From NCBI GenBank assembly GCA_028704385.1, contig JAQVLA010000017.1:1-64000 (forward strand): DNA of 64,000 nucleotides. Reading direction: 5' to 3'. Under the pieces are notes generated by a model. The model ran no database searches. It worked only from the letters and a program-made list of their open reading frames with translations, and was not told where the DNA came from. Both the position numbers and the translations under genes were made by a program. Positions 16,817 to 27,102 of this stretch are shown here, in pieces; the first letter of the stretch is position 1; every line of letters begins with the position of its first letter. Source of the DNA: Bacteroidales bacterium (GTDB taxonomy: Bacteria; Bacteroidota; Bacteroidia; Bacteroidales; F082).

Positions 16817-18089
16817 AACTCTTGTCGTTTTGGTAAACAAAATACTGTAAAATAATAAAATCAGCAAAGGTTCTCAGGCTCCAGGCAATTGCTACTCCAA
16901 TAATGCCATAAAAGTGAAGCAACAACAACAATACAGGAAAATAAACCATTGCTTCAAAAACGTGTATCAGACTGGTCGTTTTAACCTTACCAACAGCCTG
17001 TAGCACCGCAAATGGCACATGTGCCAGGCTGTTAAAAAAAATACCCACTGACAAAATACTCAATACCGGCCATGCCTCGACTGCAAAATCATCGCCAAGC
17101 CAAAGTCCTAAGCCAAATTTGGAACCCAGTGCCAGGGTCAAACTTACCGCTCCCATAATGAGTGCAATAGTTTGCAATGATTTTGTCATCAATCGTTTTG
17201 TCGTTAAGGTATCTTTGGAGGCATGAAGATAAGCCAGTCGCGGAAATAAAGCCGAGCTGATAGCAGCAGGCATAATGAGCAAACGCAACACAAAATCTTG
17301 TGGAACTGTGTAATAAGCAACAATATTTACACCAATAAAAGCTGAGATAAAAAACCGGTCTGCAACTACCATCAAGGGTCCGATGATATTGGACAATGTC
17401 ATCCAGAAGCCAAAACTAAAAAGACTTTTAAGTAGGGAGCAACTGATATTGAACCTGTTGTGAATATGTTTTAAATGTTGCCTGACTGAAATGGTATGGA
17501 GCAGCATGACAAGCAAACGGCTCAAAATCAGACTCCACACCACTGGGATTATATTTGCCTTATAAACCAATACAACCACTACCGGTAATAAAAAATTCAA
17601 TAAACCAAGCAGCAGGCGCCAGATATTCGACATTTTGAAGTCTTCAAATCCTTCGAGTATGCCCCTGTAGGCAGAAGTAAGCGTAACAAACGGGATAGCC
17701 AGTGCAGCAAGCTGCATAGCCGTTAGTGCATCTGCTTTAATGGCTGAGCTGACATTCAAAAAATGAAAAATCATGGCTCGTGAAGCAAAGTAAAGCACTA
17801 AACCACCAATAATTCCCAAAATCAGCGTAGCAAATAATCCGCTTGCAGCCAGCCGGGTCAATTGATCACGGTTTGCATCCCTGGCACTGGAAATCTGCTG
17901 GGTTAACGCACGGCTCAATCCGAAATCAAATAAACTAAAATATCCTATAAGCGTCCAAATTAGTGTGAGCAGCCCAAACGATTCAACACCAATAGCCTCA
18001 ATCAGAATAGGTATCGACACCAAACCCACCAGCATGGGCAAGCCCGTTCCAATAATATTCCAAACAGAGTGCGATTTAAGTGAAACCAT
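16797..18089 (-). CDS. Wzx-type oligosaccharide flippase
   Basis: A 430-residue MOP-superfamily membrane protein with about twelve helices. It opens with SHSVWNIIGTGLPMLVGLVSIPILI, followed by LIGYFSLFDFGLSRALTQQI, the typical start of polysaccharide flippases. It would move undecaprenyl-linked repeat units from the cytoplasmic to the periplasmic face for the Wzy-like polymerase. It is the most upstream gene of the minus-strand locus, and its start borders the 470-bp repeat-bearing gap before the divergent gene at 18564. Confidence 0.9.
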   Translation of the reverse strand: MVSLKSHSVWNIIGTGLPMLVGLVSIPILIEAIGVESFGLLTLIWTLIGYFSLFDFGLSRALTQQISSARDANRDQLTRLAASGLFATLILGIIGGLVLYFASRAMIFHFLNVSSAIKADALTAMQLAALAIPFVTLTSAYRGILEGFEDFKMSNIWRLLLGLLNFLLPVVVVLVYKANIIPVVWSLILSRLLVMLLHTISVRQHLKHIHNRFNISCSLLKSLFSFGFWMTLSNIIGPLMVVADRFFISAFIGVNIVAYYTVPQDFVLRLLIMPAAISSALFPRLAYLHASKDTLTTKRLMTKSLQTIALIMGAVSLTLALGSKFGLGLWLGDDFAVEAWPVLSILSVGIFFNSLAHVPFAVLQAVGKVKTTSLIHVFEAMVYFPVLLLLLHFYGIIGVAIAWSLRTFADFIILQYFVYQNDKSYAVVST

Positions 18090-18563
18090 CGGGTTGATGT
18101 AGTCAAGGTGTTTTCGCGGTAAAGGTATGAGTTTTTGTCTTCTCCAACTTCCTCTTGCTCATTACTCACACTCAAACTTTTTTATTACTGCTATTGGCAG
18201 TTGGGTTTTAGCTATTGGCTACTGGTCAAAACCCAGAAGGGGTTCTGCTATTGTAATCATGTTTTTAACAGCTGCACATTAGAACCCAGAAGAGCTTGTC
18301 CCGAAAGCATCGTTGGGAGGTTCTGCTATAAAACAATTTGTTTGGCGTTAGCATTAGCCCTGTCTAACTGCCCATGGCAGGCAGGCTCGGCTCGTTTTTG
18401 ACTATAAACCAACATTTACACCCCCGATCGGCATTGTCTGTGACTACGTCGAACCCACAACATCACCAACCATAAACTCATAAACTCCAAAATTGTCATT
18501 CACCACAATTTTTACTACCTTTGCACATATTTTTTTCGATTACGTTCATCAAATCTCTAAAAA
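18090..18563. other. Divergent intergenic region with repeats and a promoter
   Basis: 474 bases between the divergent flippase and GT5-like genes. It contains two GCTATTGTA-type repeat units at about 18228-18260 and 18281-18330, a CCATGGCAGGCAGG segment, and the promoter at 18493-18523. No gene is supported. Confidence 0.65.
18493..18523 (+). promoter_or_regulatory. Bacteroidota-type promoter of the GT5-like gene
   Basis: TTG at 18493-18495, a 20-base spacer, then TACCTTTG at 18516-18523, fitting the TAnnTTTG -7 element. It lies 40 bases before the start codon. Confidence 0.65.
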
Positions 18564-19373
18564 ATGGAAAAAGCAAGGGTTCTTTTTGTAGAACAGGCCA
18601 TTATGCCGTATCTCAAAGAAACCCCCATGAGCAGAATAGGTCGTTATCTGCCCCAGGGAATTCAGGAAAAAGGTAAAGAAATTCGAACTTTTATGCCGCG
18701 CTTCGGCAATATTAACGAAAGGAGAAACCAACTCCATGAGGTGATCCGCCTCTCTGGCATGAACCTCATCATCAACGATACCGATCACCCTTTGATCATC
18801 AAAGTAGCTTCGATACAGCAAGCCCGGATGCAAATCTATTTCATTGATAATGAAGATTTTTTCCATCGAAAGTTTACCATTCGCGACAAAGCCAATAAAT
18901 TTTATACCGACAACGACGAGCGCTCCATCTTCTTCTCGCGTGGTGTGCTCGAAACGGTGAAAAAACTGGGATGGGGTCCCGACATCGTCCACTGCCATGG
19001 CTGGATTTCGGCTCTGGTACCGCTTTATGTGAAACGTGCCTATAAAGACAATCCGCTATTCTCCGATTCAAAAGTGGTATATTCCATTTATAATGACGAT
19101 TTTAGCGAAGGCTTCCGTAAAGATTTCGACAAAAAAATCAAACTGCCCGGAATCACTGCCAAAGACCTTAAATACTATAAAGACGCAAACTACGTTAGCC
19201 TTACCAAAGCTGCTATCGAATATGCTGATGCCGTGATTTTGGGCAGCGAAAAAATTAACCCCGAACTGGAAGCCTACGTCAACACGCTCAACAAACCTGT
19301 GTTGCCCCTCCAGCCAGCGGATAATTATATTGATGCCTATAACAACTTCTACGATAGCCTGCTCAAAAAATAA
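18564..19373 (+). CDS. Glycogen/starch synthase N-terminal-domain protein (GT5-like)
   Basis: A 269-residue protein matching only the N-terminal catalytic domain of GT5 glycogen/starch synthase. GWGPDIVHCHGWISALVPLY is the conserved donor-side motif, and YSIYNDDFSEGF and ALEYADAVILGSEKINPEL-like segments follow. The C-terminal GT-B half is missing, as is the KxGG motif near the start. Single-domain forms of this length are common in Bacteroidota, so this is probably a family form and not a recent truncation. Whether it makes glucan is doubtful without the second domain. It is followed by a DUF4270 lipoprotein 32 bases downstream, a neighbourhood seen in other Bacteroidota. Confidence 0.82.
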   Translation: MEKARVLFVEQAIMPYLKETPMSRIGRYLPQGIQEKGKEIRTFMPRFGNINERRNQLHEVIRLSGMNLIINDTDHPLIIKVASIQQARMQIYFIDNEDFFHRKFTIRDKANKFYTDNDERSIFFSRGVLETVKKLGWGPDIVHCHGWISALVPLYVKRAYKDNPLFSDSKVVYSIYNDDFSEGFRKDFDKKIKLPGITAKDLKYYKDANYVSLTKAAIEYADAVILGSEKINPELEAYVNTLNKPVLPLQPADNYIDAYNNFYDSLLKK

Positions 19374-19405
19374 ACCGGGTTAATTACAGTAAACGAAATA
19401 TACAC

Positions 19406-20749
19406 TTGAAAAACACACTTACTCATTCAGCATTCAGGCTTCTGCCCGCAGCTGTGTTACTGATGCTTATCGCATTTGCCTGCAGTAAAAAACCCGAACG
19501 CATCGGTGATAACCTGCTGCCCGATCAAAACCAGATCAGGTTGCTTCAAACCGACACCACCACCATCGTTGCCTATAGCCAGCTCGAAGATACCATCCGT
19601 ACCGACGAGCCTGCCCGCAACCTTTTCGGAAGCCTCAAAGACCCTGTTTTTGGTACCACCAGAGCCGGCTTCTTCACCCAGACGCGGCTCTCAACCAATG
19701 GACATAGTTTCGGCGAAAACCCACAGTTGGATTCACTGGTGCTGCAACTGGCTTATGATGGCTACTATGGTGATACCAATACCATACAAACCATGCGGGT
19801 TTACGAACTGCTTGATGATATCTTCATCGATTCGGCCTATTACTCAGCCAGCCATCGAAATGTTTCGGAAACAGATTTCGCCAACTTCAGTTTTACTCCT
19901 ACACCCCGTGCTCCTTTTGTCTTGGGCGACGACACCCTCTCGCCGGCAATTCGGATACGATTGAGTGATGTTAGTCCGGCTTTGGGCGAAAAAATCATCA
20001 ATGCTTCTGATTCAGATCTGGAGTCAACAGACAAATTTAAAGCCTACTTCAAAGGCCTTTTCGTAATGGCCGAATCGGTTGGCAGTGATGGTTCAATACT
20101 TTATTTCAACCTGACGGCGAGCCTTTCGCGTTTGGTGATTTATTACAGCAACGAAACAGACGATTCACTTCGCTATGATTTTTTTATCACCTCAGGCGAA
20201 GCCCGATACAACTTTTTCGACCATAACAATTATACGGACGCTGATCCTGACTTTCAAAACCAGGTTTTATACAAGGATACCCTTGCCGGTAAAAACCTGC
20301 TCTATACACAGGCTATGGCCGGTGTGAAAACAAAAATACGCTTCCCAAACCTGAAAAACATGAGTGCCGGAGGTAAATCCATTGTCATCAATGAGGCCAA
20401 ACTTCTGTTTCGCAGTACCAAAGACACCCTTCTGACACCTCCATCACAAATGGCACTTGTAAAAGACAAAGGCGATGGCACTTACGCGGTATTGCCCGAT
20501 CAGCTGGAGGGAGAAGCTTTTTTTGGCGGCAAATTTAAGTCGTCAGTTAATGGTTATGAGTTTCGTTTGACGCGTTATGTGCAGGATTTACTGCTCAATC
20601 CTGATCAAACCGATGATGACGGGCTTTACTTTTTTGTGCTCGGTGGTTCAGCCAAAGCTGATCGTTGGGTTTTTCACGGAACCCAACCGGAATCCGATAC
20701 CCTTCAAAGGCTTAAACTACAGCTTGTTTACTCAATAATTAATGAATAA
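19406..20749 (+). CDS. DUF4270 family lipoprotein
   Basis: A 447-residue protein starting at a TTG codon, since the signal peptide MKNTLTHSAFRLLP runs directly into a lipobox (LIAFAC, cysteine at residue 26) and no ATG sits upstream in frame. The region after the signal (IGDNLLPDQNQIRLLQTDTT) and the LFGSLKDPVFGTTRAGFFTQ motif are typical of DUF4270, a Bacteroidota-specific surface lipoprotein family of unknown role. The rest is beta-rich. It is close behind the GT5-like gene and probably shares its transcript. Confidence 0.85.
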   Translation: MKNTLTHSAFRLLPAAVLLMLIAFACSKKPERIGDNLLPDQNQIRLLQTDTTTIVAYSQLEDTIRTDEPARNLFGSLKDPVFGTTRAGFFTQTRLSTNGHSFGENPQLDSLVLQLAYDGYYGDTNTIQTMRVYELLDDIFIDSAYYSASHRNVSETDFANFSFTPTPRAPFVLGDDTLSPAIRIRLSDVSPALGEKIINASDSDLESTDKFKAYFKGLFVMAESVGSDGSILYFNLTASLSRLVIYYSNETDDSLRYDFFITSGEARYNFFDHNNYTDADPDFQNQVLYKDTLAGKNLLYTQAMAGVKTKIRFPNLKNMSAGGKSIVINEAKLLFRSTKDTLLTPPSQMALVKDKGDGTYAVLPDQLEGEAFFGGKFKSSVNGYEFRLTRYVQDLLLNPDQTDDDGLYFFVLGGSAKADRWVFHGTQPESDTLQRLKLQLVYSIINE

Positions 20750-20760
20750 GTGTAAATATA

Positions 20761-20792
20761 TTTGGTCAAATTCAAAAGGCATTTTACTTTTG
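20761..20792 (+). promoter_or_regulatory. Bacteroidota-type promoter of glmS
   Basis: TTTG at 20761-20764, an exact 20-base spacer, then TACTTTTG at 20785-20792. This is an excellent match to the Bacteroidota primary sigma consensus, about 75 bases before the start codon. No glmS ribozyme-like structure is seen. Confidence 0.8.
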
Positions 20793-20866
20793 CTCTGTTT
20801 TCTGAATCTTATGATTCAGATCATATGCTAGCTTTGAACCAACCATCAATAATAAATTTATAAATT

Positions 20867-22705
20867 ATGTGTGGAATTGTTGCGTATCTGGGTCCCAAAC
20901 AAGCCTATCCAATCCTGATCAATGGTCTTAAACGGCTTGAATATCGCGGATACGACAGTGCCGGAGTAGCCTTGCTCAATCTTAAACTCAACGTATATAA
21001 AACCAAAGGAAAAGTTGCTGATCTCGAGAATTTTGTAAGTAACGTAGATATTAGCGGAACCATTGGAATTGCACATACCCGTTGGGCTACGCATGGCGAA
21101 CCTAATAATGTGAATGCTCACCCGCACTATTCTCAGTCGAAAAAAATTGCATTGATACATAATGGTATCATCGAAAACTACGCCTCTCTGCGAAAAGAAT
21201 TGGAAGCCAGAGGTTATCTTTTTGAATCAAGCACGGATACGGAAGTTCTGACGAATCTCATCGAAGATATCAGACAGAATGAAAATGTACCACTTTTCGA
21301 AGCCGTGCGTATTGCCCTCAATCAGGTGATCGGTGCTTATGCTATTGTTGTAATTGATGCCAACGACCCAAACAGCCTCATTGCAGCGCGAAAAGGCAGC
21401 CCACTGGTGATCGGCATTGGCAAAGACGACTATTATGTAGCTTCCGATGCAACACCTATCATCGAACACACCAAAAACGTGGTATACCTTGATGACGAAG
21501 AAATTGCCCTGATCGCACGTGGCAGCGATCTCAAGATCAAAACCATACGCAACAAGGAAAAAACACCTTACATCCATGCCCTTGAGATGAACCTCACAGC
21601 ACTTGAAAAAGGTGGCTTCGAACACTTCATGCTCAAGGAAATCTATGAGCAGCCTTCTTCTATCCGGGATAGTATGCGCGGCCGGCTCCATGCCGAAGCA
21701 GGAAGTGTGTCACTTGGGGGCATCATCGACTACGAACAAAAAATGGTGAATGCCAGCCGCATCATCATCGTAGGCTGCGGCACCTCTTGGCATGCAGGCC
21801 TTGTAGGCGAATACCTCTTCGAAGACATCGCGCGTATCCCTGTTGAGGTGGAATATGCATCTGAGTTTCGTTACCGCAATCCCGTAATCACCGAGAAGGA
21901 TGTCGTGATTGCTATCTCACAATCCGGCGAAACAGCCGATACACTGGCAGCCATCGAACTGGCCAAAAGCAAGGGTGCTACCATCCTTGGTATCTGTAAT
22001 GTGGTAGGTTCATCCATCGCACGTGCTACACATGCGGGCTCCTACACCCATGCCGGCCCCGAAATTGGTGTGGCTTCTACCAAAGCCTTTACAGCACAGG
22101 TAACCTTGCTCTCGCTGATGGCGCTGCGTATGGCACAGCTCAAAGGTACGATCACCAAAACACGCTTCATCCAGCTGCTGCACGAAATGGAACGCATCCC
22201 CGAAAAAGTACAAAAAACACTGGAAGTCAGCAGAAAGGTGATCGAGATTGCCGAGAAATTTAAAGAAGTTCGCAATTTCCTTTATCTGGGTCGTGGTTAT
22301 AACTTTCCGGTGGCTCTCGAAGGAGCCCTTAAATTAAAGGAAATCTCCTACATTCATGCCGAAGGCTATCCCGCTGCCGAAATGAAACACGGCCCCATTG
22401 CCCTCATCGACGAAGAAATGCCCGTTGTTTTTATCGCTACCAACCGGGGCACCTACGATAAGGTAGTGAGCAATATTCAGGAAGTGAAAGCCCGAAAAGG
22501 TAAGGTGATTGCCGTTGTTACAGAAGGCGACGTAACCGTACGAGGCATGGCCGACTATGTGATTGAGATACCCGAAACAGAAGAGATGTTTGTACCACTG
22601 CTGGCTACCATCCCACTGCAAAAACTCTCTTACCACATCGCCGTGATGCGTGGTTGCAATGTTGATCAACCCCGCAACCTCGCAAAATCCGTAACAGTAG
22701 AATAA
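20867..22705 (+). CDS. glmS: Glutamine-fructose-6-phosphate aminotransferase
   Basis: A 612-residue enzyme that makes glucosamine-6-phosphate from fructose-6-phosphate and glutamine, the first step to UDP-GlcNAc for peptidoglycan and surface glycans. After removal of Met1, Cys2 (MCGIVAYLG) is the glutaminase nucleophile. RLEYRGYDSAGVAL and HTRWATHGEPNNVNAHPH complete that domain. Two SIS domains follow, with GCGTSWHAGLVGEY and SQSGETADTLAAIE, then a second set with AEGYPAAEMKHGPIALID. The protein ends NLAKSVTVE, the conserved family terminus. Length and motifs are fully canonical. It has its own promoter. Confidence 0.98.
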   Translation: MCGIVAYLGPKQAYPILINGLKRLEYRGYDSAGVALLNLKLNVYKTKGKVADLENFVSNVDISGTIGIAHTRWATHGEPNNVNAHPHYSQSKKIALIHNGIIENYASLRKELEARGYLFESSTDTEVLTNLIEDIRQNENVPLFEAVRIALNQVIGAYAIVVIDANDPNSLIAARKGSPLVIGIGKDDYYVASDATPIIEHTKNVVYLDDEEIALIARGSDLKIKTIRNKEKTPYIHALEMNLTALEKGGFEHFMLKEIYEQPSSIRDSMRGRLHAEAGSVSLGGIIDYEQKMVNASRIIIVGCGTSWHAGLVGEYLFEDIARIPVEVEYASEFRYRNPVITEKDVVIAISQSGETADTLAAIELAKSKGATILGICNVVGSSIARATHAGSYTHAGPEIGVASTKAFTAQVTLLSLMALRMAQLKGTITKTRFIQLLHEMERIPEKVQKTLEVSRKVIEIAEKFKEVRNFLYLGRGYNFPVALEGALKLKEISYIHAEGYPAAEMKHGPIALIDEEMPVVFIATNRGTYDKVVSNIQEVKARKGKVIAVVTEGDVTVRGMADYVIEIPETEEMFVPLLATIPLQKLSYHIAVMRGCNVDQPRNLAKSVTVE

Positions 22706-23113
22706 ACAAATTATTCTCAACCTACGCCAAGGTAATCAAGCAACTTTTGCTGAGCACCTGTGTCGCGATGCCCTGCGATACCCTGAGCACGTGTGGTGGG
22801 CCTGCCTGCCGATCCATGCCGAAGGGAGCCTGCCGAAGGGAACCTGAGATGCCTCAAGCCTGCCGAGATGTCGAACCGTGATGAAGTGAGTCGTGAACAC
22901 TTTTTCCCAACTACTACACGAAAACTTTCGTCTGACATCATAACCCGACTTCTCAAAGCGCTCACTTTGATAACACCCATCCAACGATCTAAATTTCTAA
23001 AATGACTGGAAACCTGTTAATAACATCCAAAATCAAAAACATTACTATCCTGATACCACCATTTAATAAAAAAAATTACTTTTGGCAATTATTCACTATA
23101 ACTTAACCGACAA
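22706..23113. other. Intergenic region before the secreted Asp-box protein
   Basis: 408 bases with no supported gene. The first half carries CCTGCCTGCCG and CCGAAGGGA repeat fragments related to the dispersed palindromes. The second half is AT-rich and ends in a candidate -7 element TACTTTTG at 23077-23084, about 30 bases before the start codon. Confidence 0.5.
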
Positions 23114-26100
23114 ATGAAAAAGTCATTTACCATCTTGCTGACAGTCAGCATGATTCTTCTCGCAGCAAGCCTGCAGTGGGTTATCAGCGACGACAGCAAA
23201 AGCGAACGTGAACGCCGCAACATGGTCGATACCCGTGTTGACAACAACGGTTATTACAAACGTCTGGCAGAGCAGGGTCTGTACACCCTCAACCCCGAAA
23301 TGAGGACTGCACAGGCGATTTACACAGGCAGCAAAATAAATGCCTTCTCAGTCTTAAACGACAACTCACCTGATATTCCTGTCACAGACATCAACTCCAC
23401 ACAAAGTGAGAATTCCATCTTTGTCGATCCCAACAATCCCGACATCGTTTTGCAATCCAACAATTCTACCCAAAACCCGGTTGGATCACTTTATGGTGCC
23501 AATGATTTCTTTTCATTTGATGCCGCCGAAACCTGGCAGGGTGAAGTGCAGGGTGCCGGAGGAAGCAATAGTGGCGACCCCACTACTGCCATCAACCTGG
23601 ATGGCCGCTGGTTTGTAAACTATATCTCAAATCCCGGCGGACAAGGCGTAGCCTATTCTGATGATCAGGGCGAAACCTGGACAGCTCGTACAATCGCACC
23701 TAATCCGGGCTCACTTGCCGACAAAAACCATTTTTGGGTGGATAACAGCCTTGTATCTCCCTATGAAGGAAATCTTTACAACGTTTGGACTGATTTTGGC
23801 GGCCCCTACGATTCTGAAATCGTCGTTTCACGCTCAACAGATGACGGTGAAACCTGGTCTCCGCGCACTCCTATCAGTACTGCTGTTAATGCAGGCAGCC
23901 ACAACCAGGGAGTAAACTTAAACACAGGTCCCAATGGCGAAGTATATGCGGTGTGGGCAATCTACAACAACTGGCCTTCTGATGAAGGTGCTATCGGCTT
24001 TGCCCGCTCTTTTGACGGTGGAGAAACCTGGGAAGATGCAAGCCGTATCATTGAGAATATCCGGGGAATTCGTACAACCGAAACAAGTAAAAACCACCGT
24101 GTAAACAGCTTCCCCGTTATGTCAGTTGATATCTCAGGTGGCCCCGACAATGGAACACTTTATGTGGTTTGGTCTAATATCGGTACACCAGGCCTCAACC
24201 AAAATGAAGGTATTGATGTGTATATGATCAAATCTACCGACCAGGGTGAAACCTGGACTAACCCCATTCGCATTAACCAAAATCCTTATGGCGAAGGCAA
24301 AGAACATTACTTCCCCTGGATCACCTGTGACCCTGAAAACGGTATTCTTAGCGTAATTTATTATGGCGACCGCGATGTAAACAGTAACCAATGCGAGGTG
24401 TTCTGCGCCAACAGCTTTGATGCCGGAGAAACCTGGGAAGACTTCAAAGTTTCTGATGTTGCCTTTACCCCCGCACCAATTCCCGGACTGGCAGGTGGTT
24501 ATATGGGCGATTATCTTGGTATTTCCGCTCGTGGCGGTAAGGTTTATCCTGTTTGGGGCGACAACCGTCTGGGTTATTTGATGACTTTTACCTCACCATA
24601 CGAAACCAATGCCCTCAGCCGTCCGTTTGATCTGGTGGCCGAAGTGCCTTTCGAAACTGGTATCACCGAACTTTCATGGGAATATGAGGACGCACCCAAC
24701 TTCCTGCATTTTAATATTTACCGCGATAACGAACTGATTGGCACCACCGAAGATCAAACTTATAGCGATCAGCTCCCTGACTATGGAGTATTTTCTTACG
24801 GCATAACAGCTGCATATGAAGATGATGGAGAAAGTGGAGCTGCTCGTACCAGCGTTCAATGGGGCGATGCCCATATTGCTGTTGAGCCGGCCAGCCTCTA
24901 CCAGATTCTGCAACCCGGAAATACTGCAAGTCAGCTGGTGATAATCACCAATGTGGGCCAACTCGATATGACATATAGCATCAGTTCCGAAGTAGTTGGT
25001 TTGCCTCGTGAAATTAACGATTACTGCGATGCATCGGGTGGTGGCGACGAATACATCTCAAAGGTAGAGCTGGGAAGCATCAACAACGCTTCAGGCGAAG
25101 ATGGCTATGCCGATTATACGGCTATGTCAACCGAAGTGAGAACCGGCGAACCTGTTTTGCTTACCGTAACAAATGGTAATCCATACAGCAGCGATCAGTG
25201 TGGCGTGTGGATTGACTGGGATCAGAATGGCGTATTTGATGATGAGCCTGTAATGGTTTCCGGCACTCCGGGAGATGGCCCCTATACCGCTATGATTGAA
25301 CCTCCGGTTGGTACACCTTCAGGCGAAACCCGCATGCGTATCCGCATTACCTATTCTGGTGAAGTAAGTCCTTGTGGTAGCACAACCTACGGAGAAGTAG
25401 AAGATTATACCCTGAATGTCATCAGTTGGTTGAGTTATGGCCCTAACAATGGCCAGATTCCTCCCGGAGTAACAGACACCATTACCGTTGGTTTCAATGC
25501 TCAGGATGTGGAAATTGGTGATTATTATGCCAACCTCAAGATTTCAAATAACGATCCCGATAACCTGTTGTTCCAGGTTCCTGTGCACCTCAAAGTAGCT
25601 GATATCATGATTGCTGCACAAGCTGATCCTGCAGAATTTTGCGAAGGCGGAAGCAGCACTTTATTTGTGGAAGCTACCGGACAGGGTGGTGAAGCATTTG
25701 GCTATTTCTGGACCGATATAGATGGTGAAGTACTTGGCGAATCACAAAGCCTGGAAGTTAGCCCAACAGCAACTACCACATACCTACCTTTTGTGACTTT
25801 CGAAAATGACACTATTCCTGGTGAGGAAGTCACTGTAACCGTTTTTGCATTGCCACAACCCAACCTGGGTGAAAATCAGAGCCAATGCGGAGATGCAAGT
25901 ATCCAACTCACAGCCAATACAGATGGTGTAACATTCGAATGGTCAACAGGCGAAACAGCCGACATGATCACCGTTTCGGCCGAAACACTTGGTTATGGAA
26001 CGCACGAAATCTGGGTGAAGGTAATCAATGAAAATGGCTGCGAAAATGCTGATACTGTGATGGTCACCTTTGGCGAAATTCCAGCAGTGGAATTAGGCGA

Positions 26101-26809
26101 AAGCCAGCAGATCTGTGCCAGCGAAAACATTTCTTTTGACGCCACTTACGAAGGTGCCTCTTACCTTTGGTCGAATGGAGAAACCACAGCATCAATTGTT
26201 CTCAGTGGTGAAACCCTTGGCGTTGGAACACATCAAATCTGGGTGCAGCTCACTTCAGAATTGGGATGTGTGAATAGCGACACAACAACTGTTACTGTCA
26301 ACGAGTTACCTCCTGTTGCCGAACTGGGAAGCAACCAGGTGCTTTGTGGCGGGGAGCAATTCACGCTCGATGCCGGAATTGAAGGCTATGCTTACAACTG
26401 GTCGAATGGTGCCACTACAAAAACCATTGTGGCTGATACAACAGGATTTGGCTATGGTGTTCAAAGCTTCTGGGTTGAACTCATCAGCGAACAAAATTGC
26501 TTGAGTCGTTCAGAAGAAGTGCTGATCGAATTCATCAATTGCACCGGAATAAACGAAAGAGATGCTATCGCACTCAAGGTTTATCCCAATCCGGGCGACG
26601 GACAATTCAGGATTGAGATGGCCTCAACCGATCAGCAACGCGTCAACCTTAAAGTTTTTGATGCACAAGGTGTTGTAGTCTTCAGTCAAAAAGACCTCAT
26701 GACGAATACCGGACAGCTCAGGCTCAACCTCAGCCACCTGCCCGCTGGCACCTATCAGCTCATCCTCGAAGGCAAAACACGACTCAGTAAAAAACTCATC
26801 ATCCAGTAG
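23114..26809 (+). CDS. Large T9SS-secreted Asp-box (BNR) protein with GEVED domain
   Basis: A 1231-residue protein. It has an N-terminal signal anchor (residues 1-25), then a sialidase-like beta-propeller region with at least five Asp-box motifs (SDDQGETWT, STDDGETWS, SFDGGETWE, STDQGETWT, SFDAGETWE). A fibronectin-like segment follows around residues 500-575, and a GEVED domain near 640-775 marked by CGVWIDWDQNGVFDDEP and GEVEDYTLNV. Three repeats of about 95 residues contain the LGE/LGSNQ...CG and WSNGETT pattern. The closing domain VYPNPGDGQFRIEM...LPAGTYQLIL is a type A sorting signal for type IX secretion. Catalytic sialidase residues were not confirmed, so a binding or structural role is equally possible. 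Confidence 0.88.
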   Translation: MKKSFTILLTVSMILLAASLQWVISDDSKSERERRNMVDTRVDNNGYYKRLAEQGLYTLNPEMRTAQAIYTGSKINAFSVLNDNSPDIPVTDINSTQSENSIFVDPNNPDIVLQSNNSTQNPVGSLYGANDFFSFDAAETWQGEVQGAGGSNSGDPTTAINLDGRWFVNYISNPGGQGVAYSDDQGETWTARTIAPNPGSLADKNHFWVDNSLVSPYEGNLYNVWTDFGGPYDSEIVVSRSTDDGETWSPRTPISTAVNAGSHNQGVNLNTGPNGEVYAVWAIYNNWPSDEGAIGFARSFDGGETWEDASRIIENIRGIRTTETSKNHRVNSFPVMSVDISGGPDNGTLYVVWSNIGTPGLNQNEGIDVYMIKSTDQGETWTNPIRINQNPYGEGKEHYFPWITCDPENGILSVIYYGDRDVNSNQCEVFCANSFDAGETWEDFKVSDVAFTPAPIPGLAGGYMGDYLGISARGGKVYPVWGDNRLGYLMTFTSPYETNALSRPFDLVAEVPFETGITELSWEYEDAPNFLHFNIYRDNELIGTTEDQTYSDQLPDYGVFSYGITAAYEDDGESGAARTSVQWGDAHIAVEPASLYQILQPGNTASQLVIITNVGQLDMTYSISSEVVGLPREINDYCDASGGGDEYISKVELGSINNASGEDGYADYTAMSTEVRTGEPVLLTVTNGNPYSSDQCGVWIDWDQNGVFDDEPVMVSGTPGDGPYTAMIEPPVGTPSGETRMRIRITYSGEVSPCGSTTYGEVEDYTLNVISWLSYGPNNGQIPPGVTDTITVGFNAQDVEIGDYYANLKISNNDPDNLLFQVPVHLKVADIMIAAQADPAEFCEGGSSTLFVEATGQGGEAFGYFWTDIDGEVLGESQSLEVSPTATTTYLPFVTFENDTIPGEEVTVTVFALPQPNLGENQSQCGDASIQLTANTDGVTFEWSTGETADMITVSAETLGYGTHEIWVKVINENGCENADTVMVTFGEIPAVELGESQQICASENISFDATYEGASYLWSNGETTASIVLSGETLGVGTHQIWVQLTSELGCVNSDTTTVTVNELPPVAELGSNQVLCGGEQFTLDAGIEGYAYNWSNGATTKTIVADTTGFGYGVQSFWVELISEQNCLSRSEEVLIEFINCTGINERDAIALKVYPNPGDGQFRIEMASTDQQRVNLKVFDAQGVVVFSQKDLMTNTGQLRLNLSHLPAGTYQLILEGKTRLSKKLIIQ

Positions 26810-26831
26810 AGGATAGGTTTTTCAAAACCAT

Positions 26832-26869
26832 AAAAAACCTGCCGGCACAGGGTGCGGGCAGGTTTTTTT
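26832..26869 (+). terminator. Rho-independent terminator after the Asp-box protein gene
   Basis: A perfect stem, AAAAAACCTGCC pairing with GGCAGGTTTTTT, around a 14-base loop and ending in a T tract. It starts 23 bases after the stop codon. The A tract on the other side would also allow function in the reverse direction. Confidence 0.9.
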
Positions 26870-27102
26870 ATCTACAAGACCTTCAGACTTTCAGACCTTT
26901 GATCCCGCTCGGTGTTCGCACTGACCCTGCCTAACTGGTACGGCAAGCAGCTTCATTTTTTTTAAAAACCAACATTCAGGAAGAAAAGTAACCACAAACC
27001 TGCTTTCCTGGTCAAGTTTATCTGCTAAAGGCAGGCAGGTCAACAAATCAACGAATAAACAAATCAACAACGCTTAAACCCACTCCAATACCAGATAAAT
27101 TT

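Noticed and set aside
18564-19373. A recently truncated glycogen synthase pseudogene
   Set aside because: The frame is clean, has its own promoter, and single-domain forms of this length are common in Bacteroidota beside DUF4270.
20793-20866. A glmS ribozyme in the leader
   Set aside because: The leader between promoter and start codon is under 80 bases and shows no ribozyme-like core.
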